Shown one piece after another: positions 1-7,747 of a stretch of DNA of 45,593 nucleotides. Numbering within the stretch: position 1 is the first letter of the stretch; every line of letters begins with the position of its first letter. Both the position numbers and the translations under genes were made by a program. Origin of the DNA: an uncultured Thalassovita sp. (GTDB lineage Bacteria; Bacteroidota; Bacteroidia; Cytophagales; Flammeovirgaceae); NCBI GenBank assembly GCA_937129345.1, contig CAKZMZ010000088.1, positions 1-45,593 of the forward strand. The letters are read 5' to 3'. A model generated the notes under the pieces. It ran no database searches. It was not told the DNA's origin and saw only the letters and a list, made by a program, of their open reading frames with translations.

Positions 1-374
1 GTTGCTGGCAGGCCTTTGGCAGCCAATTGTTGGTAAAAGCGGTTTCTGGCAGTTGGGTTGGGGGCTTCGTCTGGGTTTACAAACTTGTATTCTACACGAC
101 TGCCTCCATAGACCCTAAATTCGTCTAACGTTTCTGCAATGGCATTTCGCAATCTTCTAAAACCTGCATTTAAATCGCCTTCTAGGTATACTTCAATGTA
201 AATTACATCATCTAGGTTTTCTAAGAGCTCTTTGGTCGCATCAGAAATGGTATAGCGCTTTTCTTCTGTTAAGTCTAGTCTCCAAGGTACATACCGCAGG
301 TTTATATTGACCAACAAAATGAAAAGCAATACAGCCGAAAATGTCAGTATGTCTTCCCATTTCTTATGTTTCAT
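1..374 (-). CDS. gldG: GldG, gliding-motility ABC transporter component (5' part only)
   Basis: The reading frame opens at an ATG at 374 and runs off the window edge, so only about 124 N-terminal residues are present. The translation shows a short basic start, one membrane segment (about residues 9-25, rich in F, L and V), then the stretch NLRYVPWRLDLTEEKRYTIS, typical of the GldG/Gldg family (ABC_transp_aux), in which the protein is anchored in the inner membrane with a large periplasmic domain. GldG works with the permease GldF and the ATPase GldA; the set is needed for gliding in Flavobacterium johnsoniae, but many Cytophagales carry gldFG without proven gliding. It lies 46 nt downstream of gldF on the same strand, so the two are probably co-transcribed. 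The C-terminal part cannot be judged here. Confidence 0.85.
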   Translation of the reverse strand, partial: MKHKKWEDILTFSAVLLFILLVNINLRYVPWRLDLTEEKRYTISDATKELLENLDDVIYIEVYLEGDLNAGFRRLRNAIAETLDEFRVYGGSRVEYKFVNPDEAPNPTARNRFYQQLAAKGLPA

Positions 375-420
375 GTTAAAATTTTAGGTTATAGTTTAAA
401 AAATTAGTATTCGATGAAAT

Positions 421-1149
421 TTACCATTTCCTGCTCTCTAGCGATAGTTTGGTCAGAAAAACCATGATTGTGATCAAGCTTATAAAATAGATGATGTTTC
501 TGATGTCTAACAAGCCTCTGCTCACAGAAGCATAATGAAAATCTATACCTAGTTGGCTGATGTAATAGGCATAACTTGCCCAAACATTGATAGAGGCAAT
601 GGCAGAAAAACCATCGTAAAGGCAAAAGCAAAAGAAAACGGCAATAATAAACGCCACTATCTGATTGTCTGTTAAAGATGAGGCAAAAATGCCGATTGAG
701 GTAAAAACAGCACCGAGTAAAATTAAACCTATGTATGATCCTGCCACTGCAGCCGTATCTATGTTACCTTGAGGTGCGCCCAGGTTATAAACTGTATAAT
801 AATATGTGAGCGTAGGCAAAAGCGCAATGATTACCAGTACCACACTTGCCAAATATTTGCCCAGCACAATTTGTAAATCGCTAATAGGTCTTGTCAGTAA
901 AAGTTCTATGGTGCCAGCTTTGTATTCTTCTGCAAAGGTGCGCATGGTAATGGCCGGTATCAAAAACATAAATACATAGGGAGCTGTATTAAAAAGGGGG
1001 TCTATTCCTGCAAAACCATATTCTAGTATGCTCGTTTGTGGAAAAACCCATGAAATTAACCCGATACCTGCCAAAAAAACTACAATTACGATGTAGGCAA
1101 CCAGAGAATTAAAAAATGAAGCTATTTCTTTTAGCAGTAAATGGCGCAT
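421..1149 (-). CDS. gldF: GldF, gliding-motility ABC transporter permease
   Basis: A 242-residue integral membrane protein of the ABC-2 permease type. It starts MRHLLLKEIASFFNSLVAYI and has about six hydrophobic segments. The central motif TFAEEYKAGTIELLLTRPIS is characteristic of GldF and related ABC-2 subunits (NosY-like). Length matches the family (about 240). The partner gldG follows directly downstream. No gldA-type ATPase gene is visible in the window; in other genomes gldA is often unlinked. A possible promoter lies at 1225-1260. The assignment of the family is firm; a role in motility in this organism is inferred from the family. Confidence 0.9.
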   Translation of the reverse strand: MRHLLLKEIASFFNSLVAYIVIVVFLAGIGLISWVFPQTSILEYGFAGIDPLFNTAPYVFMFLIPAITMRTFAEEYKAGTIELLLTRPISDLQIVLGKYLASVVLVIIALLPTLTYYYTVYNLGAPQGNIDTAAVAGSYIGLILLGAVFTSIGIFASSLTDNQIVAFIIAVFFCFCLYDGFSAIASINVWASYAYYISQLGIDFHYASVSRGLLDIRNIIYFISLITIMVFLTKLSLESRKW

Positions 1150-1224
1150 AAATATTTTGAAGTTGAAAAAATGAAAGCTTTTACTACTGATGTAAAAAAC
1201 TTAGCGGCTCTTGCCAATATATAA

Positions 1225-1260
1225 CAAAATTAATTATCAGTAAGTGTGCCTAAATCCAAA
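1225..1260 (-). promoter_or_regulatory. Possible Bacteroidetes-type promoter for gldFG
   Basis: Read on the minus strand, TAATTTTG (1225-1232) fits the -7 consensus TAnnTTTG, and a TTTG (1257-1260) lies 24 nt upstream as a -33 element. The spacing is a little longer than the usual 19-21. The transcript would start near 1218, about 70 nt before the gldF ATG. Confidence 0.35.
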
Positions 1261-1296
1261 TGTTTTAGCAGGGATTGAACTTAAAATCTTCCGCCT

Positions 1297-1704
1297 CTAT
1301 GCAAAAAGCAAAATCCCTACAATAGCCAGTAAAAAATAAGGCACTAAGGTAGCGGCTCCAGCATAATCTTTCGCAATTCTTTGGCCGAAAAAAAGCATGA
1401 TAATGCTTAGGGCTGACAGTTGCGCACCTACTAAAGCAATGCTAGCACTTTGGGTAAACAAAAGTGCAATGGCACCTGCTGCCGAAATAAACCCTGATGC
1501 TAGCTCAAATACCGTTACGGTTCCCAAAAGCATAGGCACCATATTCTTTAAAGGACTGTTTTCGAAATGCCCTGTGAGCCATGAAAGGTTCCCTTTCCAA
1601 TCGACTACTTTATCTATGCCCGACTGTAAAAATAGGATTGCTAAAATAATGGCAATAAGCAATTTAGCGGAAAATTCGGCTTCTAGTAATATTGATAGTT
1701 CCAT
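1297..1704 (-). CDS. DoxX-like small integral membrane protein
   Basis: I place the start at the ATG at 1704 (135 residues). A TTG codon at 1731 would add nine residues, but it falls inside a good promoter (1729-1757), so it cannot be on the message from that promoter. The protein has four hydrophobic segments and the pattern of the DoxX/DoxD-like family: an early FLQSGIDKVVDWKGNL stretch after the first helix, a central LLGTVTVFELASGF, and a hydrophobic C-terminal helix ending at GILLFA. Family members sit in the inner membrane, and most have no proven biochemical role. It stands alone between gldF and the small gene at 1889. Function is not predictable from the sequence. Confidence 0.75.
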   Translation of the reverse strand: MELSILLEAEFSAKLLIAIILAILFLQSGIDKVVDWKGNLSWLTGHFENSPLKNMVPMLLGTVTVFELASGFISAAGAIALLFTQSASIALVGAQLSALSIIMLFFGQRIAKDYAGAATLVPYFLLAIVGILLFA

Positions 1705-1728
1705 AAATAACTGCGTGAGTGATAATTG

Positions 1729-1757
1729 CAAATATAGAAACTACCAGCTTTTGCAAA
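1729..1757 (-). promoter_or_regulatory. Promoter of the DoxX-like gene
   Basis: On the minus strand TTTG (1754-1757), 17 nt, then TATATTTG (1729-1736), an exact match to the Bacteroidetes -7 consensus TAnnTTTG. A start of transcription near 1723 leaves about 19 nt before the ATG at 1704 and excludes the upstream TTG start. Confidence 0.5.
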
Positions 1758-1795
1758 AGACGTTTGCTTAAAGCTGTACAAGAAATCTTTGAGAT

Positions 1796-1828
1796 AAAAA
1801 AAAGAGATGAACAAATGTTCACCTCTTT
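1796..1828 (-). terminator. Rho-independent terminator of the 41-residue gene
   Basis: A 12-bp stem with one G-T/A-C type variation (arms 1801-1812 and 1817-1828, loop 1813-1816) is followed on the minus strand by a run of eight U (1796-1803, partly inside the stem foot). It lies about 60 nt downstream of the stop codon of the small minus-strand gene at 1889-2014, which supports that gene as a real transcription unit. Confidence 0.75.
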
Positions 1829-1888
1829 TCGACAAATGAGTAAAAAGCAGGATGTGATATTTACAAATTCAAATTTAGAAGTATATGT

Positions 1889-2014
1889 CTATTCTTTAGA
1901 GATTGATTTCGCTTTCTTTTTTAAGTCTTGCAAGTTGCCCTTTAACTTAGCCAATTTCCCTTCGAGTTCTTCCAAGCTTTGTAAAGTGTTTTGTTTTTTG
2001 TTAGCGTCTTTCAT
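1889..2014 (-). CDS. 41-residue lysine-rich coiled-coil peptide
   Basis: A short frame from an ATG at 2014 to a TAG at 1889. It encodes 41 residues starting MKDANKKQNTLQSLEELEGK. Leucines recur in a heptad-like pattern (residues 11, 14, 17, 21, 24, 28, 31) between lysine and glutamate runs, so it should form a single amphipathic, coiled-coil helix. It has no signal peptide or membrane segment. A strong terminator follows at 1796-1828, evidence for an expressed gene rather than a chance frame. I do not recognise a family; short coiled-coil proteins of this size occur in many Bacteroidota without assigned function. It could instead be the 3' portion of a small RNA. Confidence 0.55.
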   Translation of the reverse strand: MKDANKKQNTLQSLEELEGKLAKLKGNLQDLKKKAKSISKE

Positions 2015-2284
2015 GATATGTATTGTTAGATAAATGATTGTTAGTTGTATAAGAATCTTTGCAAAACACAGGCCCCAAAAATCAAATTCTATCTAAAGTA
2101 TTGATATTCAAAGATATACATAAATTGTGAATACATGTATGTACATCTATTCGTCCCAATTTGGGAAATGTTTCTATTTGAGAAAATAGAAAATAAAATA
2201 GTCTTTGCTTAGGCAGTTAGCGATTAAGTAGCTCTTCGCCTTTAAATTTCAATCGATAGGAGAGGTTTAGAATATTACATGGAC

Positions 2285-2784
2285 TCACTCTATTTTTTCG
2301 TAGTGAATGCACCAATTGCTTCCAATTTTTACCGCCATCTGTAGAAGGTTCCCAATCCCAGTCGAGTTGTTCCCCGCTAATGTTGTAAAAGACCATTCTT
2401 TGGATAAGCCCGTTTTTCTCAGTAGTCGAAAAAATAAACTTATCGCCTTCGCTACTTCCATAAAAATTAAAATTAAGCGCCTTGGTTATCTGCCCAGGCT
2501 TGGTGCCAGCTGTTGCTTTTTGGGTTAAAAACAGAAATACTCGTTCCTTTAAAACCAGTCATGTTACTGGCATTAGTGGCTCTAAAATGTTCTTGAATTA
2601 CTTTCCCGTCTAATGTTTTGACTATTTCGTTAGCACCCTTTCCTATGCTACCGTCTTGCATTTTCCAAGTGAGTTGCCAATTGCCTACCCAAAAGTCTAG
2701 CATGTCAGGTCTGAGGCTATCTTGGGCTTGTAAAGGATTTAAAAAGATGAAAAATAGTAGTGGGGATAATACGAACGCTTTCAT
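2285..2784 (-). pseudogene. Frameshifted DUF1579-like exported protein
   Basis: The frame opens at 2784 with a signal peptide (about 20 residues, ending in LQAQ) and then DMLDFWVGNWQLTW, a pattern of DUF1579-type proteins. It stops at 2473 after 103 residues. The homologous-looking sequence continues one frame over from about 2479 (NFNFYGSSEGDKFIFSTTEK, later LDWDWEPSTDGGKNW), and a second shift near 2325 brings in the expected ending WCIHYEKIE with a TGA at 2285-2287. Joined, the pieces give about 165 residues, the usual family length. Two separate frameshifts suggest real decay rather than a single sequencing error. If the second shift is not real, the middle frame runs on to a stop at 2217. 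The family's function is unknown. Confidence 0.65.
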
Positions 2785-2890
2785 AATTGATATAAATTAA
2801 TTTGACATAGAGGTGCTAATGCAAGCGACTACTTGGCTAAGATTTCCAATAGCTCTTAAACAATTTAAATGATCAGTACCGTTTTGATTC

Positions 2891-4186
2891 TCAACTTATT
2901 GAATATAAGTAATCTTGGAAAGCATTGAAATCTGCTTTCAAAGGAACGGCTTCTTTTTTCTTTTTAAGGTAAGCGCCCAAGCGTTCAGGTATAGGAACTT
3001 CCCTTTGTAGCACCTTTTCTGTAATATCAATAAATTTGGCAGGATGGGCAGTTTCTAAGAAAATGCCCACTTCATTTTCTTGCAATTGCTGATCGAGCGC
3101 GGCGTAGCCAATAGCGCCATGTGGATCGGCAATATACTGATGCTTTTCATAGATGAGTTGCATATATTTTTGTATGCCTTCATCATCTAAGCTAAATCCT
3201 TTGACCATTTCAGCCATTTTATCGTGCTGATGCTCAAAAATTTCTAACATGCGTACAAAATTGCTCGGGTTTCCCACATCCATTGCATTGGCCAAAGTTT
3301 TTATTGAATGTTTTGGCGAAAATATACCTGTTTCAAGATATTGAGGCACAATATCATTCACATTGGTAGCCGCAATAAACTTGTGCACGGGCAAGCCTGA
3401 GTTCCAAGCGAAAATACCTGCGGTTAAGTTGCCAAAGTTGCCACTAGGCACCGAAAAAACTATCTTTTTATCAGTTTTGCCCAGTTGGGCTACAGCATGA
3501 TAGTAGTAAATGGCCTGTGGTAAAAAGCGCGCTAAGTTAATGGAGTTGGCCGAAGTGAGTTTGAGCTTTTTTCTCAACCCTTCGGTATTAAATGCTTCTT
3601 TCACTAGCTTTTGGCAATCGTCAAAAGTGCCATCTACTTCTAAGGCAGTAATATTATGGCCGTGGGTAGTCAGTTGCTGCTCTTGTATGTGGCTTACTTT
3701 TCCTTTAGGGTAAAGAATGATCACCTTAATGCCCGGAACATTAAAAAAACCACTGGCCACTGCGCTACCGGTATCTCCTGAGGTAGCCGTAAGCACGTAA
3801 ATGTCTTGCTGCTCATTTTGCGTAAAATAGGCCAGCATACGAGCCATAAATCTGCCGCCCACATCTTTAAAAGCACAGGTAGGTCCATGAAAAAGCTCAA
3901 GGGAAAAAATTTGTTCGCTTAGTTTTACCAAAGGTATTTCGAAATTGAGGGTTTCTTCGGCAATTTGTTTGAGTGCCTTGTTGTCCACAGAATCCCCAAA
4001 AAAACACTTGGCTACTTCTGCACCAATCTCTTGCAGCGATAAGTTGTGTAATTGTTCAAAAAAAGCAGAAGAAAAAACGGGTAGCTGTTCAGGCATGTGC
4101 AATCCTTTGTCAGGGGCTAGTCCTCTTACTACGGCTTCTTTTAAGTCTGCTTTTGGTGCTTGTTGGTTGGTGCTGTAATACTGCAT
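2891..4186 (-). CDS. thrC: Threonine synthase
   Basis: A 431-residue cytoplasmic PLP enzyme converting O-phosphohomoserine to threonine, the last step of threonine synthesis. The N-terminus MQYYSTNQQAPKADLKEAVV is typical of the family. The PLP lysine is K107 in HGPTCAFKDVGGRF. TATSGDTGSAVA (about residues 133-144) is the substrate and phosphate-binding loop, and SVPSGNFGNLTAG (about 246-258) binds the PLP phosphate. Length fits the bacterial short form. In many bacteria thrA and thrB are adjacent; here they are not, as thrC is flanked by a decayed gene and by nhaC. No leader peptide or riboswitch was seen in the upstream gap. Confidence 0.97.
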   Translation of the reverse strand: MQYYSTNQQAPKADLKEAVVRGLAPDKGLHMPEQLPVFSSAFFEQLHNLSLQEIGAEVAKCFFGDSVDNKALKQIAEETLNFEIPLVKLSEQIFSLELFHGPTCAFKDVGGRFMARMLAYFTQNEQQDIYVLTATSGDTGSAVASGFFNVPGIKVIILYPKGKVSHIQEQQLTTHGHNITALEVDGTFDDCQKLVKEAFNTEGLRKKLKLTSANSINLARFLPQAIYYYHAVAQLGKTDKKIVFSVPSGNFGNLTAGIFAWNSGLPVHKFIAATNVNDIVPQYLETGIFSPKHSIKTLANAMDVGNPSNFVRMLEIFEHQHDKMAEMVKGFSLDDEGIQKYMQLIYEKHQYIADPHGAIGYAALDQQLQENEVGIFLETAHPAKFIDITEKVLQREVPIPERLGAYLKKKKEAVPLKADFNAFQDYLYSIS

Positions 4187-4419
4187 ATTCTCAATTCAAA
4201 AAATCCTGAAAAGATAGATTCGCGCCAAATCTTTGTTTAAAAAATTTTAATCTTGGCCTGCCTAAAAAATCCACCTAATATTTGAGTGGTAAAAATGAGA
4301 AAAATTTTGTGTAATCGCTATGTAAACACTTTCAATTCTTTGCTTTAAAAAAGAAGTATGTTGTTGTGCTAAATGATTAAATTGATAAAAGCAACCTTGA
4401 GTTCTTATCTCTTAAAACC

Positions 4420-4443
4420 AAATCAACAAATCCAAGAATAAAC
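4420..4443 (+). repeat. Short interspersed repeat, copy 1
   Basis: Core AAATCAACAAATCCAAGAAT followed by AAAC. It differs from copy 2 (4519-4544) by one base in the 23 nt they share (A for C). The two lie about 100 nt apart in the same orientation, in the gap between thrC and nhaC. Confidence 0.6.
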
Positions 4444-4518
4444 AATTTTATAGCGTTCTTAGATTGGAAACTCTTAGGGTTTGATACTAGCTGAATGTCC
4501 GAAATCCAACATCCAAGA

Positions 4519-4544
4519 CTCAAATCAACAAATCCACGAATAAA
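4519..4544 (+). repeat. Short interspersed repeat, copy 2
   Basis: CTC, then AAATCAACAAATCCACGAAT, then AAA. The same 26 nt occurs exactly, in the opposite orientation, at 39539-39564, 35 kb away. An exact 26-nt match between two intergenic places is far beyond chance for a window this size, even in AT-rich DNA. Confidence 0.7.
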
Positions 4545-4579
4545 AAAGTGTTGAGTGGCTGATTGTTCGCTAGTTAAAA

Positions 4580-6040
4580 CTAAACCGCTGCTGCAACTTT
4601 TTCCTTTTTGTCTAACTTTCTGATTTTAATGTTAAGGTACCCAAAAAGCATGGTCATAAAGGGACTTAATATACAGAAAAATGCATAAGGGGCATATGCC
4701 ATGGTAGCCACGCCCAATACTCCAGACTGAGTGGCTCCACAGGTGTTCCAAGGAATGAGTACGGAGGTAACTGTGGCTGAGTCTTCTAAGGTTCTGCTCA
4801 AGTTTTCAGGTGCCAATCCCCTGTCTTTAAAAGTATCTGCGTACATTCTACCTGGAACAACAATGGCCAAATACTGATCCGATGCGGTTATATTAAAAAA
4901 CAAGCAAGTACCTGCGGTTGAGGCAATAAGTGAGCCTGTAGAGCGAACTAAAGAAATAATGGAAGCAGTAATTCTGTGTAGCAAACCGCTGGTCTCCATA
5001 ATACCACCAAAAACCATAGCACACAATATGAGCCATATAGTGCCTAGCATGCCATACATGCCACCGCTCGAAAGAAGGTCGTTTACTACAGGGTCAGAGG
5101 TGGTAATGGAAATAGGGCCGTACAAAGATTTCATGACAGCTACATAAGCTGCCGTACCAAAAGAATATCCTTCACCGGCAACTTGCATAATGGCCTGTGG
5201 TTGAAAGATTATCGCGAAAAGTCCTCCCAAAAGTGAGCCTGTAAGCAAAGAAGGGATGGCAGGTATTTTCTTTATGATCATACCAATTACAATCACGGGC
5301 ACTAAGAATAGCCACGGTGTAACATTAAATGAGTTATCGATGGCACTAAGAATGACAGCTACATCTGGCTGAGTAGAAGTGTCTATACCAAAACCTATAA
5401 AAAGAAAAATGACAAGCGAGATACTGATTGACGGGATAGTGGTATAGGCCATATACCGGATATGGGTGAATAAGTCTGTGCCCGCTACTGCCGGGGCTAG
5501 GTTTGTTGTATCTGATAGTGGTGACATTTTATCTCCGAAATAAGCGCCTGAGATAATGGCCCCTGCAATGAGTCCTTCTTCTAAACCTAGTGCTTTGCCA
5601 ATGCCGAGTAAAGCGATGCCGATGGTGGCTACTGTAGACCAAGAACTGCCTGTTGCCAAGGATACAATGGCGCAAACAATGGCGGCAGCAACTAAGAAAA
5701 TAGTTGGATTCAATATTTGTAAGCCGTAATAAATTAGTGCGGGTACAATACCGCTAATGAGCCAAGTACCTGCCAGTGAGCCAATGAGCAACAAGATTAA
5801 GATAGATGGCATGGCAGAACCTATGCTTTTTACTGCTCCTTCTCTTAGTTCTGTCCAAGTATAACCTAAGCGAGAGGCTACCAAAGCAGCAACTCCCGAT
5901 GACAGGATGAGCACCATTTGGTTTGACCCTGACAGGCCATCGTCACCAAAAATATATACATTTACCGATAGGGTTACGATTAAAAAAAGTATCGGAACAA
6001 TGGCCAAACCCAACGAGGGTTTCTTATGCGAGGTCTCCAT
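4580..6040 (-). CDS. nhaC: NhaC-family Na+/H+ antiporter
   Basis: A 486-residue inner-membrane protein with about 12 hydrophobic segments. The motif GDKMSPLSDTTN (residues 169-180) is the signature of the NhaC family, along with SLATGSSWSTVATIGIALLG just before it. Length fits. Members exchange sodium for protons, or in some cases carry substrate exchange such as malate/lactate (MleN), and the sequence alone does not choose between them. It is monocistronic here. A sodium-proton exchanger would suit a marine or alkaline habitat, but that is inference. Confidence 0.88.
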   Translation of the reverse strand: METSHKKPSLGLAIVPILFLIVTLSVNVYIFGDDGLSGSNQMVLILSSGVAALVASRLGYTWTELREGAVKSIGSAMPSILILLLIGSLAGTWLISGIVPALIYYGLQILNPTIFLVAAAIVCAIVSLATGSSWSTVATIGIALLGIGKALGLEEGLIAGAIISGAYFGDKMSPLSDTTNLAPAVAGTDLFTHIRYMAYTTIPSISISLVIFLFIGFGIDTSTQPDVAVILSAIDNSFNVTPWLFLVPVIVIGMIIKKIPAIPSLLTGSLLGGLFAIIFQPQAIMQVAGEGYSFGTAAYVAVMKSLYGPISITTSDPVVNDLLSSGGMYGMLGTIWLILCAMVFGGIMETSGLLHRITASIISLVRSTGSLIASTAGTCLFFNITASDQYLAIVVPGRMYADTFKDRGLAPENLSRTLEDSATVTSVLIPWNTCGATQSGVLGVATMAYAPYAFFCILSPFMTMLFGYLNIKIRKLDKKEKVAAAV

Positions 6041-6364
6041 ATTAGTTGTTTAGCTATACCTTAATATCAATCTTGCTAATTTAAGCTATTGGTTAAGTGC
6101 CATTATTTAAAATATAATTGCGGGGTTGTAATTAAAAGCAAAATTATATTCCAAAATAATTATTAACAATGACAAATGCTCATCGCATCTGAATATTATT
6201 ATATTTTTTCCCCAAATTATATAATAATTTCAGTTTATAAAAATCGAAAGTATAGCTAAGTTTTTAGATTGTACTTTGGATGCTGCCATTTGGGTACTCA
6301 TTGCAGCCACTCAAGTCACATTCAGATAATATTTTCATGAGATTGCACCAAAAAAAATGCTTTT
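6041..6364. other. 324-nt AT-rich gap, nothing recognised
   Basis: The gap separates the nhaC-type gene and the VWA gene, both on the minus strand. It is very AT-rich with several A and T runs. No coding frame, tRNA, or clear terminator was found. A TAATTTTG (6139-6146, minus strand) with a TTG about 20 nt upstream could be a weak nhaC promoter. Confidence 0.4.
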
Positions 6365-7474
6365 TTACTGCTTAAAGTTTTTCCTCCTGTTTCTGCGGTA
6401 ATCTTCAAAAATGAGGTTGCCCAAACCTTTTAGGCTGCTGTAATAGGCATTGCCATTGTTTACTCGCGTAAATTCCCGAACAAACTCTTTGAGGTACGGG
6501 TCTGAGGCAATCATAAAAGTGGTGATAGGAATTTTAAGTTTACGGCATTGTGCGGCCAAAGTAAGTGTTTTGTTTAGGATTTTATTGTCGAGTCCGAAAC
6601 TGTTTTTGTAGTAGCGTATGCCTTCTTTTATACAAGTAGGTTTACCATCTGTAATCATGAAGATTTGCTTATTAGGGTTTTTACGCCTTCTTAGCAAATC
6701 CATAGCGAGTTCTAGGCCTGCCACCGTATTGGTGTGGTAAGGGCCTACTTGTAGATAAGGCAAATCTTTTATTTGTATCTGCCAAGAATCGTTGCCAAAT
6801 ACGATGATATCTAGCGTATCTTTTTTGTATTTAGTGGTAATAAGTTCTGCCAAGGCCATTCCAACTTTTTTTGCAGGGGTAATACGGTCTTCTCCATACA
6901 AAATCATAGAATGGGAAATATCGATCATAAGCACAGTAGAAGTCTGTGATTTATACTCCTTTTCTACCACTTCTAAATCGTTCTCGGTAAGGAAAAACTT
7001 GCTTGTACCGTGGTTGATTTGCGCATTGCGTATGGAGTCTGTCATGGAGATTTGGTCAAGGGTATCTCCAAACTGATACTCTCGCATGTCGGCGCTAAGC
7101 TCATCGCCATTATTACCTGAGTAGGTAGTGCGGTGGTCGCCTTTGTTGGCTTTTTTTAGCTTACCAAAAATCTCTTCTAAAGCGCTTTTTCGTATGTTTT
7201 GCTCGCTTTTGGCTGTAATCTTAAAAGAACCTTTGTTCTGCTCGTCTTCCTCAATGTATCCCTTTTTCTTAAGGTCTTCTATAAAATCGCCAATGCCGTA
7301 TTTGCCATTGGTCAGGTTGTATTCTTTGTCTAAGTTGGTAAGCCAGCTTAGTGCTTCTCCCACATCTCCGGCAGTTATGGTCAGCAACTGCGTAAATATG
7401 TTCAGTAAGTTTTCAAAATCACTTTTCGATTTGTCTTTTTGCGGTACAAATTTGGTAAATCTAAAACCTTGCAT
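6365..7474 (-). CDS. VWA-domain protein (MoxR/CoxE-type partner)
   Basis: 369 residues, no signal peptide or membrane segment, so cytoplasmic. The C-terminal half is a von Willebrand factor A domain with an intact metal site: D185-I-S187-H-S189 (DxSxS), a threonine near residue 249 (TNTVAGLELA), and MITDGKPT further on. The N-terminal half (residues 1-160) is helical and charged, unlike secreted VWA proteins. This arrangement matches VWA proteins that act with MoxR-type AAA ATPases (as in magnesium chelatase D or CoxE-like pairs). No AAA ATPase gene is next to it here, so its partner must be elsewhere. Precise role unknown. Confidence 0.8.
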   Translation of the reverse strand: MQGFRFTKFVPQKDKSKSDFENLLNIFTQLLTITAGDVGEALSWLTNLDKEYNLTNGKYGIGDFIEDLKKKGYIEEDEQNKGSFKITAKSEQNIRKSALEEIFGKLKKANKGDHRTTYSGNNGDELSADMREYQFGDTLDQISMTDSIRNAQINHGTSKFFLTENDLEVVEKEYKSQTSTVLMIDISHSMILYGEDRITPAKKVGMALAELITTKYKKDTLDIIVFGNDSWQIQIKDLPYLQVGPYHTNTVAGLELAMDLLRRRKNPNKQIFMITDGKPTCIKEGIRYYKNSFGLDNKILNKTLTLAAQCRKLKIPITTFMIASDPYLKEFVREFTRVNNGNAYYSSLKGLGNLIFEDYRRNRRKNFKQ

Positions 7475-7747
7475 AAATGATTGTTAGAGTTAAGATTAAA
7501 TAATCTGAAAGATGACCGTATAAGAAATTTAGGTAGGCATCTTATAGCAATGCAACTTGTATTTAAACTGAATAGTTCTTTGCATGTTCTGCTCACTAGG
7601 TCAAATCAAGTTTGCGCTTTCCTCTAATTTAAAAGATAAATCTTAAAGCCCTCAATTTTAGCCGAATAACTGCGTTCTGCATCCAATAGGTGTATTTTTA
7701 ATACCCACATTTTTTAGATTGAAAGAAGTATTTTTTAAGATTTTGCC

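Larger units (their letters stand above)
4187..4579 (-). other. 393-nt gene-free gap holding two copies of a short repeat
   Basis: No credible coding frame on either strand. The gap lies upstream of thrC and downstream of the nhaC-type gene. Its only structured content is two near-identical copies of a short repeat at 4420-4443 and 4519-4544 (described separately). I saw no strong promoter match for thrC. Confidence 0.6.

Noticed and set aside
1297-1731. Longer DoxX-like protein starting at the TTG at 1731
   Set aside because: The TTG lies within a promoter element (TATATTTG 1729-1736), so a message from that promoter would not contain it. The ATG at 1704 is favoured.
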